Below, piece after piece: positions 43,253 to 53,966 of a DNA stretch of 64,000 nt (its first letter is position 1; every line of letters starts with the position of its first letter). The translations under genes were made by a program, and so were the position numbers. The DNA is from Progne subis subis. Its lineage: Eukaryota > Chordata > Aves > Passeriformes > Hirundinidae. The notes below the pieces were generated by a model that did not search any database, was not told where the DNA came from, and saw only the letters and a program-made list of their open reading frames with translations. The DNA is taken from NCBI GenBank assembly GCA_022316685.1, contig JAKJHU010000151.1, positions 882,624 to 946,623 on the forward strand. The letters run 5' to 3'.

Positions 43253-44499
43253 AAGCCCCATTTTAGAGGATTTTGCATGGAACTCTTATAACTGCATCGT
43301 TACAGATGGAAACTTCAGCATCCCTTTTATCATCGTCCTGCTAAAGGATTTCCTGAGCTTGTAAAGGAAAAGAGTTGCAGGGTGTCCATAATTATCAGCT
43401 GCTCCTGCCCACATTCCTGGCTGATGGGAAGTCGTTAGGTCTTGAGCCCCGACTAATGGGGTGTGTTAGAGAGACAGAGGAGATTTTGGCAATACCAATT
43501 CGCAGCCTCGGTGCTCTCCATGGATGCAAAGTGTCACCACTGCCCATCACAGGGATGTGGCCTCGATGACAATGAACCTTTGCCCTGGGAGACATCAGTG
43601 GCAGAGGAGGGAATCAAACTCCTGGGAGCTGAGCATCAGCCTGCCACCAAAGCACTGTGTCTCTTATAAATTTAAAGGCAGAAATGGAGAAAAAGGGGCA
43701 GGAGGGCAAGGCAGAGGCTTCTGAGTTGGCCCAAGCGACATCCTGGTCAACCCCTGTTCCTCGAGCTCCTTCGGGCCTGGTGGCACCTGGACGTGGGTGG
43801 CCACGGGTGAGTAAGGAAGGTGTTTTGCAGAGCTCCAGCTGGTGAGGGATGAGCTGTTCGGAGTGGGAAACACAATGCCAAGGTGTTTCCATTGGGGACA
43901 CATTCCGCATTTGGATTGCTTTGTATGAGAATAAACAGACGGCACAAAGGAAGCTGCCAGCTCCCCATCAACACCGCGTCCTTTTAAGGCTTTTTTTTTT
44001 TTTTTTTAACAGCTTCACAGACTCCCAGGCAGGATCGTGTAGCAGTTTTGAAATCAATGAGGCATTTGCCATTTCCCTCTCGCCTTGCCTGCCTTTGGAT
44101 TGGCACAGCTCCACAGCTCAGGTTTTGTGGATCTCTCTTGCTCCATCGTTAAAACAAATGATGCTCTGGCTCATTCCGGCTTGGGAAAGGAGAAGGGGCA
44201 GGAAAATCTCGTTTGCTCATCTTGGCAGATGGGTCACAGACTCAGAAGATTTTGGAGGACTGGGGCAGCCACTGCCTGCTAAGAACAAGGGCAGAGCCTC
44301 ACTCCAAAGTCAGGCACCTTGAGGAGAGCTCCTTCACCAAAGGTCACTCATCCAGGGGGACATCTCCAGGATTTTATGTCCCCATCCCTTGTCCAGCAAG
44401 TGGGATCTTTAAGCAGAAGAGGCCACAGCTCTCTTCTCCCACATGAGATGGGATCCTTGATGAGATTGTCTAACACATTGTCCAGCTCCATCTTCATGG

Positions 44500-44709
44500 A
44501 TTCACAGAATGGTTTGGATCAGAAGGGACCTTCAAGATTATCCGGTTCCACCCCCTGCCACGGGCAGGGACACCTTCCACTGGACCAGGTGGCTCAGAAC
44601 CCCTTTCCAGCCTGGCCTTAGACACTTCCAGGGGTGGGGCTTGAAACCCTTCAGGACTAGGGACTCCACCACATCCCTGGTCAGGTTGTTCCAGTGTTTA
44701 ATTGTTCTC

Positions 44710-44712
<3 letters not shown>
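44500..44712 (-). mobile_element. CR1 LINE 3' end
   Basis: Antisense: 'ttcacagaatggtttggatc' and 'ccctgccacgggcagggaca'. It ends at an A run (44713-44741). Confidence 0.9.

Positions 44713-44741
<29 letters not shown>
44713..44741. repeat. Poly(A) run
   Basis: Twenty-nine A at the 5' side of the antisense CR1. Confidence 0.95.
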
Positions 44742-44743
<2 letters not shown>

Positions 44744-45073
44744 CTTACCTCAAGATGGAACCTTTTTGATGTGTCCACATTCGATGCAGGCAGGCTCCCA
44801 CTGCTTGGCAGAGATTTGTGACTCTAATCAATGCTTATGAAAGGAAACTATTTCAGAAATCTCTTATTTTTCATTTATTACTTGAGGCTGGGTGGAGAAA
44901 GGGTGTTCATTCCTTTAATTTTCTAAGCTGTGGAGGGCTTTAAGTACTCATCAAAAAGTGCAATGAAGTCAAAACCACTTGTTTAAAAGTATCCAGAGTT
45001 TTATCTGCATGAGAAGAAAGGGAGAGGCTGCTTGGCTGCAGCTTGGGATGTTGGATGGAGTTTTAAATCATAG
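44742..45073. other. Single-copy stretch
   Basis: Nothing recognised up to the LTR. Confidence 0.5.
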
Positions 45074-45566
45074 TGAGGAATGACATATTTGTCTTTACAA
45101 ACAAGCAGTGTAGATAAAACTAGCACTGAGAGGTAAAAGAAACAGTGGGAAGGGTTCCACTGATTGATGAATGGAAAAGAAGGCATTTGCCTTTATAGAT
45201 AAACTGTAGGTTTGCTGATAAATGAAATTTGATATTGAAAGATGAAAAAAACAATGGGGAAGCCCCATAAATTCCATAAGAATTAAAAACTAAAAGGAGG
45301 GGTTATACATTAAAGGGGAATCTTAGGTATTAGGCACTCCAGGGAGTTTATACCTCTCAAGTACCTCAGCCAATGTGGAAAGAGAGAGGGAAATGTGAAA
45401 ATGGCTGGGAAATTAGGACAAATAGGAGGCTGTGTCCTCTAAAAATTCAAGAGACCCCAGAGGAAATGCCCCATGGCCTCTTCCTTTATTTGAATAAAAT
45501 AAAAGGACTCCTCTGTCTCCTTTTTGGACATAAACCTCTGGCGTTTGTGGATTAATTTTCCTAACG
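45074..45566 (+). mobile_element. Solo LTR, family A copy 2
   Basis: Inverse match of 9509-10036: TGAGGAATGACA start, 'gaatggaaaagaaggcattt', AATAAA at 45493-45498. ATAG lies on both sides (45070-45073 and 45567-45570), a likely 4-bp target duplication. The end is CTAACG rather than the canonical CA. Confidence 0.82.
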
Positions 45567-45607
45567 ATAGCCTGTGCAAACAAAGCTTTGGGGGAGAAGT
45601 TTCCTTT

Positions 45608-45615
<8 letters not shown>

Positions 45616-45643
<28 letters not shown>
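45616..45643. repeat. Poly(A) run
   Basis: Twenty-eight A. Confidence 0.95.
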
Positions 45644-45647
<4 letters not shown>

Positions 45648-45996
45648 TGCACATGGATTTACCTGAGCCTGAAGTGCCAGAGGCACCTGTGTGCAGTGCT
45701 GTCCATCCAAACGTGAGCAGGGCGCTGGGATGTCACTGCCCGGCGCTCTGAGAGGAGCCGGGACAGCAGCGGCACTGTGCGTCTGTCCGTGAGCATTGCT
45801 GCCCTCTCCTGGCTCCAAAGCACACAAAAACGGGGAATAATCGGCTCGGGAAGGATGAGGATGGCAGCAGGGAGCGCCGGGATGGATGCAGCACAGGTGG
45901 GACCTGCAGAGATTGTCGCTGCTGGCAGATGTCACCCCAAGTAATCCCAGCCTGACCAGCTCTGTCTTCCCGGTGTTTTTGTCACTCTGCAGGGAT
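45644..45996. other. GC-richer single-copy stretch
   Basis: Higher GC than its surroundings with several CpG. A frame of 124 codons on - runs into the A run and is not accepted as coding. Confidence 0.4.
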
Positions 45997-46165
45997 CACA
46001 GAGTCGTGGGATGGTTTGGGTTGGGAGGACCTTAAAGATCATCTCATTCCACCCCCTTGCCATGGGCAGGGACACCTTCCACTGTTCCAGGTCCAACCTG
46101 GCCTTGGACGCGCCCAGGGATGGGGCAGCCACAGCTTCTCTGGGCAAAGCAGGGCAGGATCTCTC
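45997..46165 (-). mobile_element. CR1 LINE 3' end
   Basis: Antisense: 'tgggatggtttgggttggga' to 'ggggcagccacagcttctct'. Confidence 0.9.
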
Positions 46166-46344
46166 TGCAGAGGACTCCAAAGGTAGGGAAACGGGCGTTT
46201 CAAGCATTTCCACATGAAGGTCTTTGACCTTCCACATATTAGCTCAAGGTTTTTCTCACCCGTCAAGCAGTGGGGCTTTGCTGTGATTTCTCCAGAACCC
46301 AGCAAGGGACTTGGAACCTTTCTTCTGCCAGCAGAATGGGTGTC

Positions 46345-46810
46345 TCTTCTCAGGGAATCACAGAACAGGTCAGGCTGGAAGTGACCACAGTGGGGTCATC
46401 TGGTCCCACCTCTGCTCCAGCAGGGCCAGAACACAGGGCACAGGACTGTGTCCAGATGGTTCTGGAATGTGTCCAGTGAGGGAAACTCCACACCCACTCT
46501 GTACAATCTGTTCAGGGCTCGGTCACTGCACAGGACAGAAGTTTTTCCTCATGTTCAGGTGGAACTTTCTGGGCATCATTTTCTGCCTGTTCTTCTTCTC
46601 CTGTTGCTGGGCCCCACGGAGGAGAGCCTGATCCATCCTCCTTGCAGATAACACTGGACATGGATGAGGTTCCCTCTCAGTCACTTATCTGAGACTGAAC
46701 ATGTTCAACTCTCTCAGCCTGACCTCCTAACAAAGACGTTCAAGTCCCTTCATCATCTTTGTTGCTATCTTCTGTTCTTTCTTCGCTTTCTCTGCTGCTG
46801 AATCTCTACA
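46345..46810 (-). mobile_element. CR1 LINE, longer older copy
   Basis: Antisense 465 bp: 'gggaatcacagaacaggtca', 'gttcaggtggaactttctgg', 'cttctcctgttgctgggccc', and a more 5' part near 46720-46790. Confidence 0.82.
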
Positions 46811-48894
46811 GCTGCAAGCCCAGGTCTAGAAGACCAAATAAAAGAGCTGGCACATGTTCTTAATCCCAGAATCAGAGTGTTTTAAAAGGAATTTGGTCCA
46901 TATGGACAAAGTCTCACTCTCCTTTTCACCCTCAAACCAGGGATTCACATCCCTGACACCTGGTGGGACTTATCTGGCCAGATCAAACTTACAAACTAGG
47001 CCAGAACACCAGCAGGGAGAGGTTGGCAGGAAAAAAAAAGACCTTCGCAAAACATCCTGAGAGTTTTGCTTCCAATGATGGCAACGTGGAAGTCTTATTT
47101 GGGTCTGACAAGCTGTTGGCTCAGAAAAATCCTACATTTGCTGAACTGTTAACACGAGTGTCTGGAAAGATGGGCTTGGGTTTCTAACTCACATGGCACC
47201 TTCACATGGTGCTTCAGGAAGACAGAGGATCATCCCACCCTTTTCCATGGGAACAAGGTTACCTGGAGCACTGCTGTGTGTGAGGGAGAGGGACAGAAGC
47301 GTCCTGTTGTGGTGATAGGATGTCCCTGGCAATCTGTCCCTGAATTTAGTGGGGTGATGTCTAAATGTTCACAAAACTTGCTTAGAAAATGTTGCCTCTG
47401 TCGGGAGCAGCTTGAATAATTCCATCTTGGAAACCCCTCAGCTGAAATCCTCTCCGTCTCATTTCCTTCACCAGGAAAGAAATAAAACATTGGGAAACAA
47501 GCAACCGCTTCCATCGTCCATCACTTTTCTGCTGGTCAAGCAATAAATGAAAAATTTCTCCCCCACCCCCAGATGAACCCTGCTAACTGCAGTCAGAACT
47601 TATGTTCCAGTGCTAAGAGAAGAGAGCTCTTTTAAATAGAAGTGTTAAATGGTAACTAACAACATGAAGAATGAATAAAAAATGAAAGGAAAGCTCTGAA
47701 AAATGAAAAAAAAATTCTAAAAAATAAGGAAAGCTTCCCAAATCTATTAAGGAATGCTCAGATGCTGAAGACCTTTGTGTAAGAAGCTGTGGAGAGCCTG
47801 CACCTCTGGATGAGTCACATCTCCAGGCAATAAACTTCTCATTTCTCCTTTCCAAGTGCCTTTAGGAAGGTGTCCCCACCAATCCCAAGCACAACTTCTC
47901 CCAGCACAACTGCTCCTTCCAGCAGCTCGGAAATGAAGAGAGGAAATTTATTCCTGCTCCAGACAGGAAGACTTTCAAGAGCTGCAGAGCTGCCCATGCC
48001 TAACTGCGGGTCAGCTGAAGCCAAACCCTTCCCCTCTGGGTTTTCTCCTGCACTCACCAAGCCGCAGCAAATGCCAGGAGCTGCTGTTCCTGGCAGCGCA
48101 GCCAACAGTCGTGATTCCTCGGAGCTGAAAATAGGACGGTGCTGGCGGCAGCTGATGCTTTTGCTCACAGTTCCCAGCTGAGTGGGCTACCTCCAAAAAA
48201 GCAGATGGCCAGGGAGGAACTCCAGCAATTTGCTACAAAGCAGCTAAAAGTCCCCTTCGCCCACAGCTCTGAGAGCTCAGCATTTCATGACATCTAGTGG
48301 GCAAGGCAGGCACAGTGACTGGTGTGGAGAGAAAGCATCGGGAAAGAAAAAACAAACAAACAAACAAAGAAAACCCAAAAACCAAACCAAACCAACCAAC
48401 AAACAAAACCCCCCCCACAAAACCAAACAACAACAACAAAACAAACAAACCCAACCAACCAAACAAACAAACCCAAAATCAACCAACAAATAGATTTACC
48501 CTGGAGAGATGCAGGTATGGAGTTAAATAAGAGAATAAAGAGATGATTTCCTCCCCTGAAAGAGGAACCTCAGCAGTAACTCCAGGGGGAGACAGGGAAG
48601 AAAAACAGAATTATGGAGAGGGCAAGTGATCTGAGAAAGATCAAACATCAGGTTAGCTCAATAAAGCAATTATATTCAACCCCAGGTCTCCTCAGCCTCA
48701 GTCCATCTTGTCTCCTGGCTGGAAGGAAAACTGAGCTCTCTGAACAGGGACATAACCCAGAAAGTGCCAAAGAAAGGATAAAATTTCCTAAGAGGAGCTT
48801 GTGGATCTCTATTACAAAATCAGAGGGAGAAACTAGGAGCGTTATCTCATGGCTAAAGTGTGACACTGTGAAATATCACCCAGGAGTGGGATGT
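46811..48894. other. Single-copy stretch
   Basis: Apart from the A/C repeat at 48347-48492 nothing is recognised. A short frame at 47.06-47.19 kb (VEVLFGSDKLLAQKN) reads protein-like but is isolated. Confidence 0.4.
48347..48492. repeat. (AAAC/CCAAA)n low-complexity repeat
   Basis: A and C only for almost 150 bases, in AAAC, CCAA and AACA units. The composition is like 1-75. Confidence 0.92.
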
Positions 48895-49372
48895 GGAATC
48901 CTCATGGCAGGGAAGGTCTTGAGGGGCTGGAGAATGTCCAGAGAAGGGAATGGAGCTGGGGAAGGGTCTGGAGCACCAGGAGCAGCTGAGAGGGGCTCAG
49001 CCTGAAGGAAAGGAGGCTCAGGGGGGAGCTCCTGACTCTGCAAAAGTCCCTGACAGGAGGGTGCAGACGGGTGAGTGTTGGTCTCTTCTCCTGGGTGACG
49101 AGTGACAGGACGAAGGGAAATGGCCTCAAGTTCCCTCAGGAGAGGTTTAGACTGGACATCAGGAACAAATTCTTCACTGAAAGGCTGGTCCAGCCCTGGA
49201 ACAGGCTACCCATGGATGTGGTGGAGTCACTGTCCCTGGAGGTGTTTAGAAGTTATGTAGATGTGGCACTTGGGGACATTGTTTCGTGGTGGCCTCGGCA
49301 GTGCTGAGTTAAGGGTTGGACCTGATGACCTTTGAGGTCTTTTCCAACCTAAATGATCCTATGATTCCCTGT
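48895..49372 (+). mobile_element. CR1 LINE, longer 3' copy
   Basis: Sense 478 bp: 'ggggctggagaatgtccaga', 'ttcactgaaaggctggtcca', tail 'aaatgatcctatgattccct'. Confidence 0.92.
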
Positions 49373-50784
49373 TTCTGTTCCCCCATTGTGCTTTAGAGAC
49401 AGACTCCAACTAATTAAAATCACCTGTGCATTCAGTTTTTAAACCATTTTAGATTCCTCTTCCCTAGTCCAGACAGTATCATTAGGACGAGGCACCCAAC
49501 TTAATAAAAATCTCAAATTCCCTCCATTTCCTTAAAATAACTCATCTCCAGCCATTTATTTGGAGGAATCTGTCAACCTCTGACCAGATGAAATACATTT
49601 CAATGGACCAGAGCATCCTCACCTACCTGCCCAAGGTTTTTGCAAGTTTTAGCACAGGGTTATGCTGGAACTCAACAGATGGGAAAAAAAAAAAAAAATG
49701 GGTGAATGCAAGATGCGTTTGCAGGTCTGTGGTTCTCCAGTGTTTTGCAGTTGAGTGTGAGGGGAGAGGTCAACCCTGAAGCTGCCAGACTTCTGAAGAC
49801 ATGGAGGGGGAAATCAGAGATGAGATAATGTCATGAAGCCAGAGAGGGGCAGTTTCATTCTTTAAGGACCTCTGTGTGTGCTCATCACATCCTGGTCTTT
49901 CTATTTTTTGCTTTTTTTAATCCCTGTGAGTGTCTGTAAACACCCTCCCTCCCTTTCCAGTGGCTCTAATACGCATTCACCCTTTTCTTTTCCTACTGAA
50001 TCACTCGCCCCATTCTGCATTCTTCTGTAAGGAGCAAAGAGAATTTATTCAAGTTACAATTTTTGTTTTTTTCTTCCTTTCTTTTTTTTTTTTATTTTTC
50101 CTTTTTCCCTTGCCCAAGGTTTTTCCCAAACCACCTCTTTGGGAGAATCCCAGGAGCTCCTGTTTGCTTTCAGTGATTACCTCAGCGATTGCTGCTGTGT
50201 TGTCTTGCTTTGCTTTCCTGGCTGTTCCTTCCCAGGGCTGTTTCTGTTCCAGGTTTTCTGAGTTGTAGAGGAAAAGGAAAAAAAAAAAAATTAAACAAGA
50301 TAACTTCTTCTTTTGAGCCAAACACAAATTAGGCAACTGAGCAGACAGAAATGCTCACTGGTCCAGGGGAGAATGGATTTGTAATCTAAATTGCCGTGGA
50401 ATAAAAGCATCATCCTCCTTCTGGTCTCTAATTTAAACATTGTCTCCTGTTCTTCTTCCCTTTTTGCTGGACTAATTTGGTTGCCTTTGGTCTAAGGGCA
50501 AGGAAATCTCATTTGCATGTTGTAGAGGACATTAATCACGAGCCCTTTTACTTCAAGCCCTGCTCCTCCTGCACTGACTGGAAGCCTCAGTCTGACTGCA
50601 GCCGTGGTTCCTGCGAGGGTCGTTAATTATTGAGCTATACCTGAACATAACGAGCTCAGGGATGAGCTGTGTCTCCCTGGGGGTCTGGATGGAAGGAGAG
50701 GACGGGCAGCGGGAAGGGGATGAGGCACAGGAATCCCAGTTTGGGAGAAGGTGTGACTGTGAGAAGGACAGAGCGAGTGTTGAC
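49373..50784. other. Single-copy stretch
   Basis: Short A run at 49682-49698 and T-rich patches near 50.08 kb. Nothing else recognised. Confidence 0.45.
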
Positions 50785-51016
50785 AGAGTCACAGAACCAT
50801 GGAATGGCTGGGGTTGGAAGGGACCTTAAAAATCATCCAGTCCCAACCCCCTGCCATGGGCAGGGACACCTTCCACTGGACTAGGTTCCACGGTCTAAAT
50901 TCCAGATACACAACTTCTCTGGACAACTTGTTCCAGGGCCTCACCACCCTCACAGTAAAGAATTTTTTCATAATAGCTGTCCTGAAGTCATGGTCTCAAT
51001 TTGAAATAATTCCCCT
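50785..51016 (-). mobile_element. CR1 LINE cut by an LTR
   Basis: Antisense: 'aaccatggaatggctggggt' to 'aataattcccct', where the LTR begins. Confidence 0.9.
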
Positions 51017-51690
51017 TGTCCTGGCGTGACTTTATGATGTTTGTATCCCCAGTTGTCTGTTCTGTTTATGCTGGATATTGAGTTCTGCACCTTTAAGGCT
51101 GGTTCCAAGAGCAAAATGGGGGGAAAAGAAGCTCAGAGTTTGTTTCCAGAACTGCACACATGCCTCCACATTCCTCTCCTGGACTGTGTCGTCTGCAGCA
51201 CGGACAGACAGTGGAAGAGACCCATCCTTTTCTTTGTAGTTAGTTGTTTTAGCTAGCTGAGGTGAAGTTCCCCAGATTGTTTTTTGGGTTTTTTTGTTTT
51301 TTTTTTTTGTTCTTGGAACTGTTCAAACCTGCTCTGGACTGAAAACCCAGAAGAGCACCGGGACTCCCACCTGTGGCCCACTGGGGCCTGGATGCTGCAT
51401 TCCAGCTCTGGAGGGACTGATGAGAGACTGAGTGAGCTGAACTACAACCCACAAAAAGGACTTTCTGAATTTGCCAACTCTTCAGAACAGCAAGAGGTTT
51501 TATTGTTCAATACTCATTTTTTATGCTTGTGAACACTTTGCTTGTTAAATAAGCAGTTTTTTCCACTTCTCTCCAAGGAATTTTTTTTTTTTTCCTCCCA
51601 AACCAGCTGCGGGAGGGGCCACTTGAATTTGCTTTTCTAGGGGGATCCCATTCAGAGGTTTCCCCCCAGAATTTGCCCTAAACCAGGACA
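51017..51690 (+). mobile_element. Solo LTR with 8-bp inverted ends
   Basis: 674 bp with perfect terminal inverted repeats TGTCCTGG...CCAGGACA. Flanks CCCCT and CTCCT differ by one base and may be a 5-bp target duplication. Orientation is tentative, from an AAATAA-type signal near 51547. Confidence 0.82.
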
Positions 51691-51717
51691 CTCCTTATCC
51701 TCAACTATTGGGATTTA

Positions 51718-51903
51718 TTGGGTGGTGAGGCACAGATTGCTCAGAGCAGTTGTGGCTGCCCTCTCCCTGGAAGTGTCCAAGGCCAGGCTGGACAGGGCTT
51801 GGAGCAACCTGGGATAGTGGAAGGTGTCCCTGCCCTTGCCATGGGGGTTGGAAGAAGATGGTTTTTCAAACCCTTCCAAGCCAAACCATTTTATGATTCT
51901 GAG
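51718..51903 (+). mobile_element. CR1 LINE 3' end
   Basis: Sense: 'ggtggtgaggcacagattgc', 'gacagggcttggagcaacct', tail 'aaccattttatgattctgag'. Confidence 0.9.
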
Positions 51904-53069
51904 TTTGGAAATGTCCTAATTCTGACTGAGATTTCCCAACCCACAAAGCCCGGAGTCACAAGATCCAGGACTCCAGCCAAAATCTCCTTTTGGCTCTGCC
52001 ATGGCAGGCGGCTGACAAGACTCCAGCTCATAAAACACTCAGAGAAGGTGTTCCTCTGTTAAAAATTAGCACCTCTGGTCTCCCCTGATGCTGGATTTAT
52101 GATAAACTTATTTTTCTAGAATAGGGTAAACCTGTACAAATTTCCTTCACCTATCTCATGCCCTGGAATTGCTTAAGGCTGGGTGAGCTTATCAAGGCAC
52201 AAAATCCAACAAAAAAACCAAGAAAGGTATCACTCCAAAAGTATAATATCCCAAGTCTTGGGGAACTTCACTGGAACTCTTCCTCCAAAGCAGGTCTTGG
52301 GATGAGCTGCAGCCTGCTTGGCTCCCCTTGGACTAACCAGACCAGACAGATGACCTGAAGTTAATTTCGTAGGACTGAAGAATATTCAAGCTCTTCCCTT
52401 TCTGGAGAACAGCTGGGCTCTGATTGTTGAATCCTTCAAAGCTGGTGCAGGAGTGGATGAGTCTGGCCTTTAGGCTGAACCTGGAACCCAGCCTGACCCA
52501 GCGTGTGGATTTGCATTTTCTGCTGCAGGTCATGACAGATTTTAGTTCCTTAGGAAAATGCCCCTATTTAAAAATTCCCTCCTGGAGCCTTGCTCAAAGC
52601 CATTTGCAAGACAGCTGGAGATAGATGGAATTGTCTTTAGGGGTCATGTGGCAGCCCCCAAATATAAGAGGATCTCCTTTTCCTGTGCTCCGCTCTCCTC
52701 ATTAGGAAGTTTCTCCTGGAGGTGCAGAGCTGAATTTTTGGTGTGGATGACTCCTGCCAGTTCTCCTCCAGAAGATGGCAGGAGGCTGGATTTGCTTTGC
52801 GATGTCTTTTGGCACTGACAGAAAGCTGGGGATGTTATTTACAGAAGTTTGTTGTGACAGTGCAGGGGACATTTGCCTGTGAATAGCAGGGAAATTTAAG
52901 ACTCTGCTGTGTTTTATTTATGGCGTGTTTCCAGATGCTGGGCACAGAAATAATTTGCTTAATAAATAATACAAATAAAAAGACATCCAACGCCTTGTGT
53001 TCGCAGCCCAGACAGCCACACACGGAGTGACAGCCTGCCAGGGAGCTGCAGGATTTGGAGCAGTTCTGT
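51904..53069. other. Single-copy stretch
   Basis: No repeat or coding signal recognised. AT-rich near 52.9 kb. Confidence 0.45.
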
Positions 53070-53425
53070 TTTCATGGAATCTTTCAGGTTGGAAAAGACC
53101 TTCAAGATCATTAGGGCCAAATTTTTGACTGAATACCACCACGTCCCCCAGTCCACACCCCCAAGTGAAATGCCTACTCATTTTTGAACCCTTGAGGGGC
53201 AATAACTCCACCATTTCCCTGAGCAACCCATTCCAATGTTTAGCCATCCTTTCGATGAAGAAATTTTTCATAATGTCCAACCTGGACTTGCTCTGTCACA
53301 GCTTGAGGCCCTTTCCCTTGTTCTATTCTTTCCTGGGAGAAGAAACCAACCCTCACCTCACTCAGCCTCCTTTCAGTGGCTGTAGTGAGCAATAAGGTCT
53401 CCCCTGAGCCTCATTTCCTGCTTTT
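53070..53425 (-). mobile_element. CR1 LINE 3' end
   Basis: Antisense: 'tttcatggaatctttcaggt', 'catcctttcgatgaagaaat', and 'cactcagcctcctttcagtg'. Confidence 0.9.
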
Positions 53426-53589
53426 TAAATTCTTCCTCAAGCCATTACTGTAACGAGTGGCCAAGTGCTGGACAATTCCCTTTCAGCTGTTTTCCTCTCT
53501 TTCCAGAGCCCCATCAAGGATCACAGGGGACAGTGAGCAGCACGTTACCCCCAGTGCTGAGTGATGCGATTTCAGTTTCTTCAGGCACC

Positions 53590-53790
53590 AGAGTTAACCT
53601 TGGGAAATTTTTTCAGGGCACTAAACTTGGAAATTTACTTTGTCAAGCACCGGAACAGGCTTCCCAGAGAAGTGGTAGAGTCGCCATCCCTGGAAGTGTT
53701 CAAGCGGGGTGTAGTGGTGTTGGCAGTTGGACTGGATGAACTCAGAGCTCTTTTCCAAGCTTAGCAAGTCTATAATTCCATGATTTGGGT
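53590..53790 (+). mobile_element. CR1 LINE 3' end
   Basis: Sense: 'gcttcccagagaagtggtag', 'ttggactggatgaactcaga', tail 'gtctataattccatgatt'. Confidence 0.88.
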
Positions 53791-53917
53791 GGAGGAGGGA
53801 ATGGGACTCCTCTTGGCTCTCTGTCCTGTTGACCAGCAATATGTAAATGTATAGATCGGTTGACTAAAGTTTTGATAAATTCAGTGCCAAGGCAGCTGAA
53901 TCACACTCAGGCTGTAG

Positions 53918-53966
53918 AGAACTGGATGATCTCGAAGGCTTTTTCCAACCATTCTGTGATTTATCT
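53918..53966 (+). mobile_element. CR1 LINE 3' tail only
   Basis: 'gagaactggatgatctcgaa' and 'ttttccaaccattctgtgat'. Confidence 0.75.

Larger units (their letters stand above)
42403..44499. other. Single-copy stretch with two CR1 tails
   Basis: T runs at 42878-42895 and 43987-44007, plus the two tails listed next. The part 43.4-44.4 kb has overlapping open frames on both strands without any domain. Confidence 0.45.

Noticed and set aside
47055..47187. Short protein-like frame
   Set aside because: Only about 43 codons, no splice context, not in a known family.
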